A DNA stretch of 64,000 nt from Panonychus citri (lineage: Eukaryota; Arthropoda; Arachnida; Trombidiformes; Tetranychidae), in contig NW_026515505.1 in the NCBI RefSeq assembly GCF_014898815.1, positions 806,001-870,000 on the forward strand. The letters run 5' to 3'. Under the pieces are notes generated by a model. It ran no database searches. It saw only the letters and a program-made list of their open reading frames with translations, and was not told the origin of the DNA. Within the stretch, counting starts at the first letter, position 1. Each line of letters begins with the position of its first letter. The position numbers and the translations under genes were made by a program. Below, piece by piece: positions 26,263-37,300 of the stretch.

Positions 26263-26842
26263 CGATTTTTTCTCAGCTTATGGTCACAGCTAAACACGAA
26301 AATGGGCTTAATTGTACAATTCGTAATTTAAAGTGAAATCAGTTTGTCAATTTTAATGATACATCACTAAATTAGTCTACAAATAATCAATTAGATTGTT
26401 AAGGTGAAAAGCAATTGAAATTAGAGACTCAGCTGATTGTTGATTTTACTCTTGACTTACGCACTTGACCTGGAAAAGTGAAAGTAATGGATCAACATTA
26501 ACCCATTAAATGTTAAACCAAACTAATTATCATTAACCTGACCCGGGGTGGTTTGGATTATGATGACGATCATTATGATTGGTTTATTTTCTGGTTTAAA
26601 TTGTTATTTTGAACAGAAAAACAACTTTTTTCAAAATCCAAACAACTGAAAGTTTTTCCTCTAATCTTAAAAAACGACATTCACTTGATTGTCAATTGTT
26701 AAAACTTTTGTTTTTAGTTTACAATTTAACTTGATTGTGGAAACATTAGCTCTTCAATTGTTTAATTATCATCACCATAATCACGGTTACTTTCCAGCTA
26801 TTAATTTGATCAACAAGTCAAGGAAAAAACAAATCACCAAAT
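26263..26842. other. Intergenic region between divergent Runt and a secreted peptide gene
   Basis: AT-rich spacer between two divergently transcribed genes, presumably holding both promoters. Apart from the elements upstream of Runt I see nothing specific. Confidence 0.5.
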
Positions 26843-27248
26843 ATGAAAGTTTTCTCATCTTCAATTGTCTTTGTCTTTTTAATTGTAACAATTACAATAA
26901 ATGAAACCACTTCACGACCACAAAATGTTGGAGTTAATATTCCGTAAGTTCTAATTGTTGTTCAGTCTTCATCTTCAATTAATTGATTGTTGATTTTCAT
27001 TTAGATTTTTTCATTTCCATTGAGAAACTAAACTCTTTTGTGTTTTCTTAAGTAAATTGTTTCATTTGATCCACTAATTGTTGGTTTTATTGTTTATCCT
27101 TTTTCTCAGCGGAATTTTCAACATGAACAATGGGAACGACGAATATGGATCTGGACTTGGAATCGATGTGCTCGGTGGTCTGGTTCGGGTCGGTGTTAAT
27201 CGGAATCGATTCAATTACGGTCGAGATGTTGGTGTTTCCATTGGTTGA
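26843..27248 (+). CDS. Small secreted Gly/Asn-rich protein, two exons, 79 aa
   Basis: Exon 1 (26,843-26,943) encodes a typical signal peptide: MKVFSSS followed by a Val/Ile/Phe/Leu-rich core, then polar TINETTSRPQ. It ends at ATTCC|GTAAGT. Exon 2 (27,110-27,248) follows a TTTTCTCAG acceptor and stays in frame to TGA. The total of 240 nt is divisible by three. The mature part is Gly-, Asn- and Val-rich (IFNMNNGNDEYGSG, then LGGLVRVGVNRNRFNYG) and has no cysteine. I recognise no family. The signal peptide, matching splice phase (2/1) and intron length (166 bp) support a real gene. A possible role in secretion (cuticle, silk, saliva or antimicrobial) is speculation. Confidence 0.65.
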
Positions 27249-27653
27249 TCTTTGTAATTCCACTGATTGTTCATCTCAATTTTTCAGCAATTTAACGACG
27301 AGTAACAATCAGTCAATCTTCTTTTTAATATCTTTTTTGTCTTTTCAATGTCTCTTTTTCCATTTCTTTTCAATCGTATTGATTGACAATTAAAAAACTA
27401 ATTTTCTCCTTCTGGTATTAGAGGAAAATAGAATCTAATGCCAATAGATGGAGACCTTGTTCTAATTTCTTGCTCTCTGTGGTTTTTGTTTATTTACCGG
27501 TGAAAATGTTTGACTGAGTTTCTAGATTGTTTATAATTAGATTAATTAGATTAATTTGATAGTCTTTTTTTAATTTTGTTTCTTCATGTTAACCTGTTTA
27601 GTTGATAGAATTTGAATTATAATCTTGACTTGTGTTGGTTCCGTTTTGAAATA
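27249..27653. other. Spacer between secreted peptide gene and MED20
   Basis: About 400 bp of AT-rich sequence with an ATTAAA-type polyadenylation hexamer near 27,390. It probably holds the 3' UTR of the upstream gene and the MED20 promoter. No gene seen. Confidence 0.5.
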
Positions 27654-28517
27654 ATGGTTGTGATTGTGAGTCAATTTCCAATACCTGAAGGTAAAAGTGG
27701 TCAAGAAATTGTTGATCGTTTAATTAAACAATTTGAATCGATGCAATTCCAACGTGTTGGTAACTTTGTCGTTGATTGTGAAACGTATTATTCAGCACCA
27801 ATCATCAATCCACCCAGAGTATTGAACATTATCCACAACTCCGAATATCCTGCCACATGTTTTGCTCAACTTGATACTGGAACCATTTTGAGAGCTGATT
27901 CATATTTCGACGCCATGATGGTTGTCATGAATGGTGTTTATCAAGCCAAGAGAGGAAATAAGATTGAATGTAAAGGACCCAAATTCCAGAAAGGTGATTT
28001 CATCGTTAGAATTGGATCTGTTTCTATTGGCCCTTCTTTCAGAGGGATTCTTGTTGAGATAGAGTATGGACCCTGTTCTGTTCCCATTTACTGTTGGGAT
28101 CTATTGAAAGAATTCATTAAAACATTCATGAGAGTTCCTAAAGAACCTCCTCCATATTACAAGGTATTTAGAAGATGACTGATGATCGAACACAATTGAC
28201 TCGAAGCGAAAACAACAATCAATTTGCTTCGAAATCCAGAATCAGAAAGAAATGAGTAACTTTTAGTTTTTGTCTTTTCTTTCCCACAGAACCGAATGAC
28301 TGATGTCTGCACTCCGGTTGATACCATTTCTCAATACAATATTCATTTCTCCAATTATCGGAAGATGACACTGATTAGTTCATGTCCACCACCCAATCCA
28401 TCAGCACCGAAAGGTCCAAATAATAACGATGGCAATCATAATGGAAACAGTGGCGATCAAAACAAAAGTCAACCCGGTGATGGATCAACAAGTGAAATAA
28501 TTATCGCCAATGTGTAA
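27654..28517 (+). CDS. MED20: Mediator complex subunit 20, two exons, 245 aa
   Basis: Exons are 27,654-28,163 and 28,290-28,517 (AAG|GTATTT and CCCACAG|AAC, phase 0). MED20 (TRF-proximal protein) belongs to the head module of Mediator, which links activators to RNA polymerase II. Conserved segments are the N-terminal VSQFPIPEGKS, NFVVDCETY, IHNSEYPATCFA, GDFIVRIGSVSIGPSFRGI, VEIEYGP and the exon 2 start NRMTDVCTPVDTISQY. The start Met aligns with the family N-terminus (human MGVTCVSQMP). The frame continues upstream to another Met, which lengthens the protein beyond the family. The C-terminus carries an extra tail of about 45 residues rich in Pro, Asn, Gly and Asp, not found in the human protein. 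Confidence 0.95.
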
Positions 28518-28884
28518 AAATTTACATTTAATTTTTAGCTTCCTTTCAGGTGGTTTTAGCTTCAATTCACTTAATCGATTTATATTAATCTCTTTAATAT
28601 TTCTTGATGATAAAACTCTTAAACCACTTTACTCTCAACTCTTTTTCCGCGATCATATCGTCAAGTTTTATCCTTTTGATTTAATCCTTCGACTTGGATT
28701 AGAATGGATTAAGTGTGTTAAATAGTTGATGTTCCACCAGGAAGATGCTAAATTCTGCTCATGTGCCATTTCGCTTTTCTTGTCTCCATCGAGACAAACT
28801 TCTCATTTGTTTACATTTTCAATCAACAACCACTTGTTTATTTTGATTGTTTTTGTTTAATTTTTTTCTTTTAAATTGTGAAAA

Positions 28885-30336
28885 ATGTTAAATTCCAAAA
28901 GTGAAAAACTTCTTTACAAGACTATGGGTTACAGTAACGATAACAACCCATTTGGTGACTCGCAACTACTACAACCACTTGTATGGGGTAAAAAATGTCC
29001 TGGTCACAAAAAAATGAATGAGAGTAAATTGAATGAATTAAAAAAAATGAAAAAAAATCGTGAGGAACGAGAAAGAGAGAGAGAGAAAAGAGCCACCGAA
29101 ATGGAGGACAGACAAAGAGATGCTGAAGCTTCAAAATTCAGAAGCTACAATGATAATGAAGACCAATTTGTATTCAAACAAGCGAATCTCCGATCAGGTG
29201 TCCGACTGAATGAGGGTCGACCAAAAACAATTGATGTTCTAGTTGAGTACATCAACATTTTCAACGATGGACAAGGTGGTCAAAATTTGGTCGAACCTTA
29301 TAATTTACTTAATGGTTTGCGAATCACCGATCTGGAAGATCTCCTAGCAGATATCAAATTGTACAAAAAATTTGACATTGAAAATCTCGATTATTGGACC
29401 GATCTGGAGATCATTGTAAATACCGAAATAAAAAAACTTCATCTGTCATCATCAACAGGTATTCATCCAACCGTTGCCGCCGATGCTCATAAGATTCTTG
29501 ATGGTAAAACACATGAGCAACTTGGCCACTTAATAATAGAAATTAAAAAAAAAATGGACAATGATCGTGGTGTGATTGACATCACCTATTGGGAATCTCT
29601 TTTAGAAAAGCTCCAATCGATGATGGCACGAGCTCGTCTTCACGAAAAACACCAACAATTAATAGTGAAAATGAAGACAAATCATCTTCAAGATGAAGGT
29701 GACCAAAGTGAAAAAGATGTCGATGATGATTCCATTTCTGCTGAATCTTGTGACAAAGATTATATGGACAATGGCTATTCCCCGGAATTGTCAAGTGGAT
29801 TTGACCTTGATTCCAATTTAATCGTCAATCCAGTCGACGATTTTTATGACCTTGAACGTGCCCGTCGATTTGTTTCACAATCATCTTCATTCATCGAACC
29901 AACAAATGAAGGTATCCTTAGGATTGAAGAAACCACCATCCAAGATCCAGGGATCTCATCTTGGTGCGATAAATATCGGCCTCGAAAACCGAGATTTTTC
30001 AATAGAGTTCACACTGGTTTCGAGTGGAACAAATATAACCAAACCACTACGACATCGACAATCCACCTCCCAAAATTGTCCAAGGATACAAATTTAATAT
30101 ATTTTATCCGGATCTCATCAACAAAGGTCAAGCACCGACCTACATTGACCACTTGTCAGGACAACAAAGATTTTGCCATCATTCGTTTTAAAGCTGGTCC
30201 ACCATATGAAGATATCGCCTTCAAGATCGTCAATCGAGAATGGAATTATTCCCATAAAAGTGGCTTCCGATGTCAATTCATCAACAACATTCTCCAGTTA
30301 TGGTTCCATTTTAAACGGTATCGATACCGAAGATGA
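28885..30336 (+). CDS. cactin: Cactin, intronless and N-terminally short, 483 codons
   Basis: Cactin is a spliceosome-associated protein first described as a Cactus-interacting factor in Rel/NF-kB signalling. Residues about 14-35 carry the MGYSNDNNPFGD family motif, followed by a Glu/Arg/Lys coiled coil, the middle domain (FVFKQANLRSGVRL, EPYNLLNGL, YWESLLEKL) and the C-terminal domain (KYRPRKPRFFNRVHTGFEWN, GPPYEDIAFKIVNREW, LQLWFHFKRYRYRR). The Arg/Ser-rich N-terminus of other Cactins is absent. A stop lies just before the ATG, and MED20 is close upstream. Between about 30,045 and 30,153 the conserved motif HYD-DNPPPKIVQGYKFNIFYPDL lies in a different frame from its surroundings: one base seems missing at the start and one extra at the end. 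The annotated frame stays open through this segment but encodes unrelated residues. An AATAAA follows at 30,395. Confidence 0.9.
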   Translation: MLNSKSEKLLYKTMGYSNDNNPFGDSQLLQPLVWGKKCPGHKKMNESKLNELKKMKKNREEREREREKRATEMEDRQRDAEASKFRSYNDNEDQFVFKQANLRSGVRLNEGRPKTIDVLVEYINIFNDGQGGQNLVEPYNLLNGLRITDLEDLLADIKLYKKFDIENLDYWTDLEIIVNTEIKKLHLSSSTGIHPTVAADAHKILDGKTHEQLGHLIIEIKKKMDNDRGVIDITYWESLLEKLQSMMARARLHEKHQQLIVKMKTNHLQDEGDQSEKDVDDDSISAESCDKDYMDNGYSPELSSGFDLDSNLIVNPVDDFYDLERARRFVSQSSSFIEPTNEGILRIEETTIQDPGISSWCDKYRPRKPRFFNRVHTGFEWNKYNQTTTTSTIHLPKLSKDTNLIYFIRISSTKVKHRPTLTTCQDNKDFAIIRFKAGPPYEDIAFKIVNREWNYSHKSGFRCQFINNILQLWFHFKRYRYRR

Positions 30337-30400
30337 ATTAATTTCAAATTTGTATTTTCGACAATCAGTGGAAATGATCCAGTTTATTGATTAAAATAAA

Positions 30401-30669
30401 AATCATCAAAAAGTTGAACCACTTGTTTGTGGATTATTTTTTCAATTACTAATCAATTTCTTTTTCTCATAACAGATTAACATCTTACATCAATATAAAA
30501 AGTTATTTAGATGATCGATGTCTCCGAGATCCTGGAATTGAAGGTCGTGGTTTGTAAAGATCAGCTTCATCATACCTTTGAGAGCTCGATAAATCACTTC
30601 TAGTTCAGCGCATACAAGTGATTTATCAGATTTCGATGATGTTCTTCTAGTGTTGAAGAAGCTGAAGAT
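30401..30669. other. Ambiguous segment between Cactin and the Lys/Glu-rich ORF
   Basis: On the minus strand two overlapping frames look protein-like: one containing RRTSSKSDKSLVCAELEV, and one ending RYDEADLYKPRPSIPGSRRHR then a stop near 30,509. They are one base out of register. This could be the last exon of an unrecognised minus-strand gene with a sequence error, or chance. I could not resolve it. Confidence 0.25.
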
Positions 30670-31110
30670 ATGAAACAAGAGATGAATGATGTTGAAGGAA
30701 AGGTAGTACAAAGTGAGGTTAAAATCGATACTGAAATTAAGATTAAACGAGAAAATATATCAGCTTCTCAGGTTAAAGAAGAGATTGAAACAATTAAAGT
30801 TGAAGACTCTGGTACAATAATTAAAGATCAGAAGCTAAATGAAGATGAAGCAACAGATAAAACCAATCAAGTCGTAAATAAGGTGACCGATAAGGCGATA
30901 GATGAGAATAAAAATCGGACACAAATCGAAACAAAGAAACGTAAAGAACCAGAAAAAGAACCAGATCCTTGGGGCGATGAAATTGTTCAGGTCAAACCAA
31001 AATTTGAGATAATCAAGTCAACACCCGAAGCTCCCGTTTTCGATATAAGAGCAAGAGGCAAAGAAGCGATTTGTTTGACTCCCGTGAAGGTGCTCGTTTT
31101 TGCTGATTAG
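30670..31110 (+). CDS. Uncharacterised Lys/Glu-rich ORF, 146 codons
   Basis: The frame is strongly charged (KQEMNDVEGK, KVEDSGTIIKDQKLNEDE, ETKKRKEPEKEPDPWGDE) and ends in a less biased segment (KFEIIKSTPEAPVFDIRARG, then CLTPVKVLVFAD). Its composition is unlike the surrounding AT-rich noise, so it is probably coding. I do not recognise a family. The codons before the Met continue in frame only to 30,640, where a CTTCTAG|TG acceptor-like site occurs, so this may be the last exon of a longer gene. The 200 bases before it have competing open frames on the minus strand. Single-base errors seen in nearby genes may also break frames here. Confidence 0.45.
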   Translation: MKQEMNDVEGKVVQSEVKIDTEIKIKRENISASQVKEEIETIKVEDSGTIIKDQKLNEDEATDKTNQVVNKVTDKAIDENKNRTQIETKKRKEPEKEPDPWGDEIVQVKPKFEIIKSTPEAPVFDIRARGKEAICLTPVKVLVFAD

Positions 31111-31629
31111 TCGATTGACAATTATGGATTGAATGAATATTCATAATTTCCTTTTTAAAAATGATCAATCATTTTAATAATTTTTTGATTTTCGGTTGAT
31201 TTTTTGTTTCCATTTGTTAAATTATACAATTATCATTGTCTCTTAGCATTTTTCTGGTTAACATCAACAATTAACATTATGTGTATTTATGGCATCTCGA
31301 AAATAAGAAGAACAATTTGTTAAGAGAAAGAAAATAAATTGATAGTTAAATTTTTCTTCTTTCTCTCTATTTCAATTTGATTATCATTCTCAAAGGAGAA
31401 AAAAACTTGATAAAATTGATTACCTTCTTCAAATTTTCTCAAGTAGAATTAATTAAGATATTAACGAATATTTTAAATGATAACCAGACTAGATGAAAAG
31501 AGGCAAAAGATTTAGTAAAGGGTTAAAGGTAACAACAGAATTAAAAGAGACAATGAAGATTTTTGTTTGATTTTTTTTTCATGAATTCGAAAGAAAAGGA
31601 AAATAGTTCATTTTCGAAATCATTTCGAC

Positions 31630-33171
31630 TTATTTAACGTTAAGAACTTTTTTAACTGCTAAAACAACATCGGTCGCTTGAGGGATCGCATTTATTTCTA
31701 ATGATTGGGTGTATGGCATTGGAACATCGACTCCGGTCACTCTAACAACAGGAGCATCAAGATAATCAAAAGCTGGACCTGGTGAAAGAAATTAAGAAAA
31801 CACAATTAGAATTCAAATCATTCAGTCAATCATCTGATTCTAAACTTACTTTCCACTATTCTTGCACATATTTCTGATCCAATACCAGATTGAGGCCAAC
31901 CTTGTTCAACGGTAACTAGATGATTTGTTTTCATCACTGATTGGATAATAGTTTCCTCATCCAAAGGTCTAAGTGATCGTAAATTAATTACTTCACATTC
32001 AATTCCAGCACCGGCAAGTTCCTTGGCAGCATCTAAACTTGTCCCCACGGCTTTAGAATGAGCAACTAAGGTAACATGAGTTCCCTGTCTTTCAATTTTA
32101 GCCTTTCCAATGGGTAAGGTAAAATCGGGTGATAATGCTTCATCTGGAGTATCGAAAGCAACACCATACAATAATTCATTTTCAAGGAAAATCACTGGAT
32201 CAGGATCTCTGATGGCAGATTTCAATAAACCACGACAATCTTCAGCTGAATAAGGTGAGATAACTTTAAGACCTGGACAGTGACTATACCAGGCTCCGAA
32301 ACACTGTGAGTGTTGAGCAGCGACACCAGAAGCTGCACCATTAGGACCACGAAAAACAATTGGTACAGCAACCTAAACATAGTGAGAGAAAAGAGAAATA
32401 GAATTAAATAAATATATTAATACCTTTGAACGTCATCAAACGATTTATATAATTGATATAATTGTTTGATCAGCAGAAAAAATCTAAGGAAATTGTCTCA
32501 CCTGACCAGCAGACATGTAGAAAGTTTTACCCGCCGAATTGATTATTTGATCTATTGCTTGCATAGCAAAGTTGAAAGTCATAAATTCACAAATCGGCCT
32601 AAGACCAGCCTAAGAGGAAAGAGAAACATGATAATTAGTAAAAGGAAATGTTATTTATACTGGAAGGGTAAAGAAAAATTGATCAAAATGATGAATGATG
32701 AATGAAGAAAATAATCTTTCATATCTATTAATATATAGAAAGATTTACACATAAGAGATTACGAATCTTCATCAAGGTCAATCTAACATCAATCACTTCT
32801 CGATCATTCATCAATCATCCATTTCATGTGAGAATTAGTATTGATACCATAGCAGCTCCAACAGCTATTCCAGCGAAACCCATCTCGGTAATCGGTGTAT
32901 CAATAACTCTTTTATCACCATATTTTTTCCATAGACCTCGGGTTACCTTGTAGGCTCCATCATATTGAGCAACCTCTTCGCCCATGATGAAAACCTTTTC
33001 ATCTTTTTCCATCTCCTCATCCATTGCTGAATTAAGGGCATCACGAACAGTTAATTTAGCTTGGGCAACACTTGTAACACTTAATCCTCTCCGGGAGATG
33101 AGTAAATTTCCATTGAAAGGTTTAAGATTATGTTTTAATAAAGATAATAATCTACTATTAACCTTGTCCAT
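31630..33171 (-). CDS. PDHB: Pyruvate dehydrogenase E1 subunit beta, mitochondrial, four exons, 367 aa
   Basis: Exons (transcript order) are 32,848-33,171, 32,502-32,609, 31,850-32,372 and 31,630-31,778, all with GT-AG sites and consistent phases. E1 alpha2-beta2 decarboxylates pyruvate with thiamine diphosphate and acetylates the lipoyl group of E2 in the matrix. The first 30-35 residues (MDKVNSRLLSLLKHNLKP...) are basic and lack acids apart from Asp2, fitting a transit peptide. Conserved segments are VRDALNSAMDEEM, VFIMGEEVAQYDGAYKVTRG, DTPITEMGFAGIAVGAA, LRPICEFMTFNFAMQAIDQ, FRGPNGAASGVAAQHSQCF, GKAKIERQGTHV, MKTNHLVTVEQGWPQSGIG and DAPVVRVTGVDVPMPY. The length is close to human PDHB (359). 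I chose the Met at 33,171 because an upstream Met adds an implausible hydrophobic leader. Confidence 0.96.
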
Positions 33172-34371
33172 CTTTGTTGATAAAGAGAAAAAGAGGAAAA
33201 AAATTAACAACCAACGAGAGAGAAAAAAAATACACAAACAAACAAACGAAACTATGGAATTAAAATCAACACTCTACTTTGTGTTTGAAGAATTAAACGA
33301 AGGTTTTCGAGTTAACAATCAATTACTAATTAAATTGGAACGGGAAATATAAAAAGGAAAATAATAACAATTAAATTAAAAAGAGTAACAATCAACAATC
33401 AACAAAACCAAAGAGAAGAAAAAATTGTAACCCGTATTAGTTGATAATCTCTCCAAGAGATGGCAGCATATCAGTGCGAACAAAAATCAATCGATTTTTT
33501 TTATTTTCAAAAGAGAAAAAATTTTCCTTCAACTAATCAACTTTCCAAGTGTTTTAATGGTTCCTTTTAACAATTAACTAATTGAGGAGTGACAATCGTT
33601 TAAATTTGATTAACGGTAGGTAAATGATGGAGAATAGAATAGAATTGAATTGGAGTTGAATCTTTGTTAGATTGTCCAAATAATTCAAATGGAATTTTTT
33701 TTTTCTATTTTCTCTTCCCAGGTAACGATAAATATTCTCTTCTTTTTCTTTTCCTGTTGCAACTCCAGGAACATGGAGGTTATTTACTGTTGTTTATTTA
33801 TCCAAACGAAGAAGGAGGAGAAAAAGGTGAAAGGGCAATAGACGATGGAGGAACAAGGTAAATAGTGAAGAAAATTATGATTTTGTTTACATGTGAACAA
33901 AGAAAGAGAAAGAGTTAAATCCAAATAGGAATCGTTTTTATAGATAAAAATGAGTTTTCATTTTGGTAAGAATATGAAAAGAGAAAAGAATAGAAAAGTG
34001 AAAATTTCGAAAGAGAAAATGAGATGTTGAAAGTACAAAAATGATCAATAGAGAGCAGCATGTAAATAGTGAATCATGGTGATATTATCCACAGGAATAA
34101 AGAGAGAGAGAGAGAAAAGAGAGATGAATATAAGAAAAGACAGAGAGATGACTTGAAATTGCTTGTGCTCTCCATTGATATGATGTCTATTGGTGAAGCT
34201 TGAGATGAATTTTTTTTTCTCGCCTGTGTACATAAAAGTGGTTCAAAAGTGATTATTATTATTATACTTCTACTTATTATTATTAGTATAATTATTGTTA
34301 TAAGTGTTTATTATTATTGTTGTTGGTATAAAAATAATTCTGTGAACAATAATCCACACCGTTCAATCAAA
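33172..34371. other. Divergent intergenic region, PDHB / DGK-theta
   Basis: About 1.2 kb holding both 5' regions. It contains CCAAGAGATGGCAGC at 33,453-33,467 (listed separately), AT-rich tracts, and GA-rich sequence near 34,100. No other gene is seen. The DGK frame remains open upstream of 34,372 to an ATG at 34,249. Confidence 0.5.
33453..33467. promoter_or_regulatory. CTCF/YY1-like word upstream of PDHB
   Basis: CCAAGAGATGGCAGC resembles the insect CTCF core (CCAC-AGATGGCGC type) and contains the GATGGC word also compatible with YY1/Pho. It lies about 280 bp upstream of the PDHB start codon. Related words occur upstream of CHP1 and PP4R3. Confidence 0.35.
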
Positions 34372-37300
34372 ATGATAGGAGGAGGTGGTGGTGGTGGAAG
34401 TGCAAGTGGTCCTGGTGGTGGTGGAGGTGGTGGTATTGTAAGTAGTAGTAGTTGTAGTACAAGTAGTAATCAAGGAATCAGTGGTGTTATTGTTACTGGA
34501 GGAAGTGGTAGTGCCAGTGGTGTTGGTGGACCAGAAGGATCAACATCACCAACAACTGAATTTACACCAGAATATGATCAATATGGACATGGACATTATT
34601 TTACAAAGAAAACATTTCATAAACCAACTTATTGTCACCATTGTACCGATATGTTATGGGGACTTATTGGTCAAGGATGTATATGTGAAGGTGAGCCCAG
34701 TGGTGTGCCCATTAGATAATACTATCAACCACTCCTCTCACTTCAATAAACACACACACACACACACACACACATACAACATAATCTATTGTCAGAGTGT
34801 TTAAACTCCCTTCATGTGTCTACATCCCCTCCCAACAAACAAACGCATTCATATTAGTACATTTATATTATCGTCGTATTGATAGTGTGAAGAGTGTTCA
34901 TAAAGTGCTGAGGAGGAGGTGGAGGTAGAAAGTGATGATGGGAGAAAATTGATGAAATTAATATTCTTCTCCATCCAAGAAGAATCATCTTATCAAATTC
35001 TCTCTCATCAAAAGAAGCGTCTTTATATCTATTCTCAATTTAGAATATAAATTATTTACAATATCTGTTCTTCTATTAATTATGAATTTTCTTCTATTCT
35101 TTTTCTTTCTCTTCATTCTCTCTCATCAATATCTTCACCATCATCTATATCATCATCATCATCATCATAATCACAATTATCTTCAATTATTTTCTCTCTA
35201 TCTAATTATTGTTTCTTTTTATTTCTGATTTACCTTTGATTTAATTTCTTCTTCTTTTTCGTTATTTTCTTTTGATTTTTTATTGTTTACCTGATTGATA
35301 TTCGCATTTATTATTATCATTTTGTTGTATTTTCTATTCTATCGTTATTTATTTATCATTTTAATTACACTAATCATCATGATGTAATTATCTTCTTCTG
35401 TTAACCATTAATTATTGGTGAATAATTGTAGTGTGCAATTTTGTAGTACACGATCGATGTCTCAAAACTGTTGTTTCTCCCTGTTCCACAATAGCCTCAA
35501 ATGTAATTAAGGTAAGTTCGTAACCCAAATTAATTTAGTGTAACAATTAGAAGAAAAAAACTCCACAAGATGGAAAAGTAATACGTTAGTAAATCTGCAA
35601 GAAGAAATTGAAAAAAAAATCACAGTTACATGCACATAATAATTTTCTACCCATTGACATCTAAAAATCTACCGTTAGTTATTTATCTTTGTCACCATCT
35701 TCAACCTTATCCTCATCTTCTCATCATATGATCATGTTCAGATATAATTCAGATGAACAAGATCAAATAAACAATCATCCTCATCATCTAGATGATGAGG
35801 ATGATTTTCTTCTTTCTTCTTATTCATAATATTTTATGCGCAAGTAGTACTACTTTTTTTTCCTCTTCCTCTTCCTCATCCTCCCCCTCCTCCTCTTTCG
35901 CCCTCCTTTGCCTTATCCTCATTATTGTTATGTCTATTTTGAGAAAGTTGAAACAGGGGAGAGAGAGAGAAAAGAGGTGAAAGGAGATGGTGGCAGTGGG
36001 AAAACTAGAGAGAGAGAGAAAGAGATTGTCTATTATATCATGTTGTATCAATGAATTTTCTGAATCCAGGTCACTTGAATCAGCTGATGAACTTTGGGAA
36101 TGACGTCAATGGGAAAAAGGATGAGGCGAAGTTTATTTTAGGCTTTTTTTCCAGGTTAAGGTTTTCATCTCTATTAAACTCTCTCCCCTTCCCACCCTCT
36201 GTCTCTCTCTCTTTCTCTTTCTCTATCATCTCGAGTATTTATCATCATCTTTGTAGTTCAAGCAAAAAATGTTCATTAGTAACTCTTAGAGATGATGGAG
36301 AAATTTTTTTTCTCAATCAATGGTGTAAGGATCATGATATGGATCAAGTTGAGGATCATTTTGCTCAATGTATTTATAATCATTCCTTCATCTTCCTTGA
36401 ATCTTTTCCTCTCTCTCTCCTTCCTTTCTTTTTTGAATTATCAGTTGTAAAAATTTCTCACCCAAATAATAATCGTAGTAACCAAGAAAAATCATCTTCA
36501 TGGTAATAAATAGTTGAGAATGAAAAATGTTTCTCTTTTTAGATCAACTTGAAACTCTATTATTGATTTTTTACTATTTTTAATGAATGAATGAAATTTT
36601 ATTGTATCAATGAGGTTAATGTTCATGTTTATTATTAACATTTTACTTTTACTCATCCACTGATTAACTAATCATATCAAGACTGAAGGTAATTGTTACC
36701 ACTCAATACATTTGTTATCACCAGTAAATCATTAGATTTGAACAATGTTATTAAACGTTTGATTTTTACCATTAATTGTGTGAATGTTTGGTTAATGAAA
36801 TTAGGTTAACCCTGGATTATATTGTGTTGTTATTATTATAATCATTTTGGTACAACAATTAACAAGAAAAACAAAATATAACAATTTACTAATAATATTT
36901 GCACACTTAATCATTTACAATAATCAAATCAAATGATAAATTATTGTTTTATCCATTTAAATGTTACTCGAAATCAACTGTTTCTCTGTTGGAATCGACA
37001 AGTTTTTTCTTATTTTTCTCAACTAATATTTCCAATTTTAGAATTTTAATTGTTCGAATTTTTTTTTCATAATCTGTTCGTTGTCACCCAATAGAATCCA
37101 GTTCCCCATTGTTGGTCTGATGTCGGACATTTTAAGAGAAAATTTTGCAACGTTTGTCGAAAACGAATCGAAGATCAAAGTGCAGTTCGATGTGAAACTT
37201 GTGAATATTGTGTTCACTTAGAATGTCAAGATTTCAGTGTAGCCGATTGTAAAGAATGTGCCACTTATATTCCTGATCAAGAACTGGTAAGTTAATTGTA

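Noticed and set aside
29582..29794. Minus-strand open frame inside Cactin
   Set aside because: A shadow of the plus-strand Cactin coding sequence, which has strong family conservation.
36051..36506. 151-codon open frame in DGK intron 2
   Set aside because: It lies wholly within a well-supported intron, is rich in Phe/Ser/Leu from CT-rich sequence and has no recognisable domain. No coding-like conservation can be judged.
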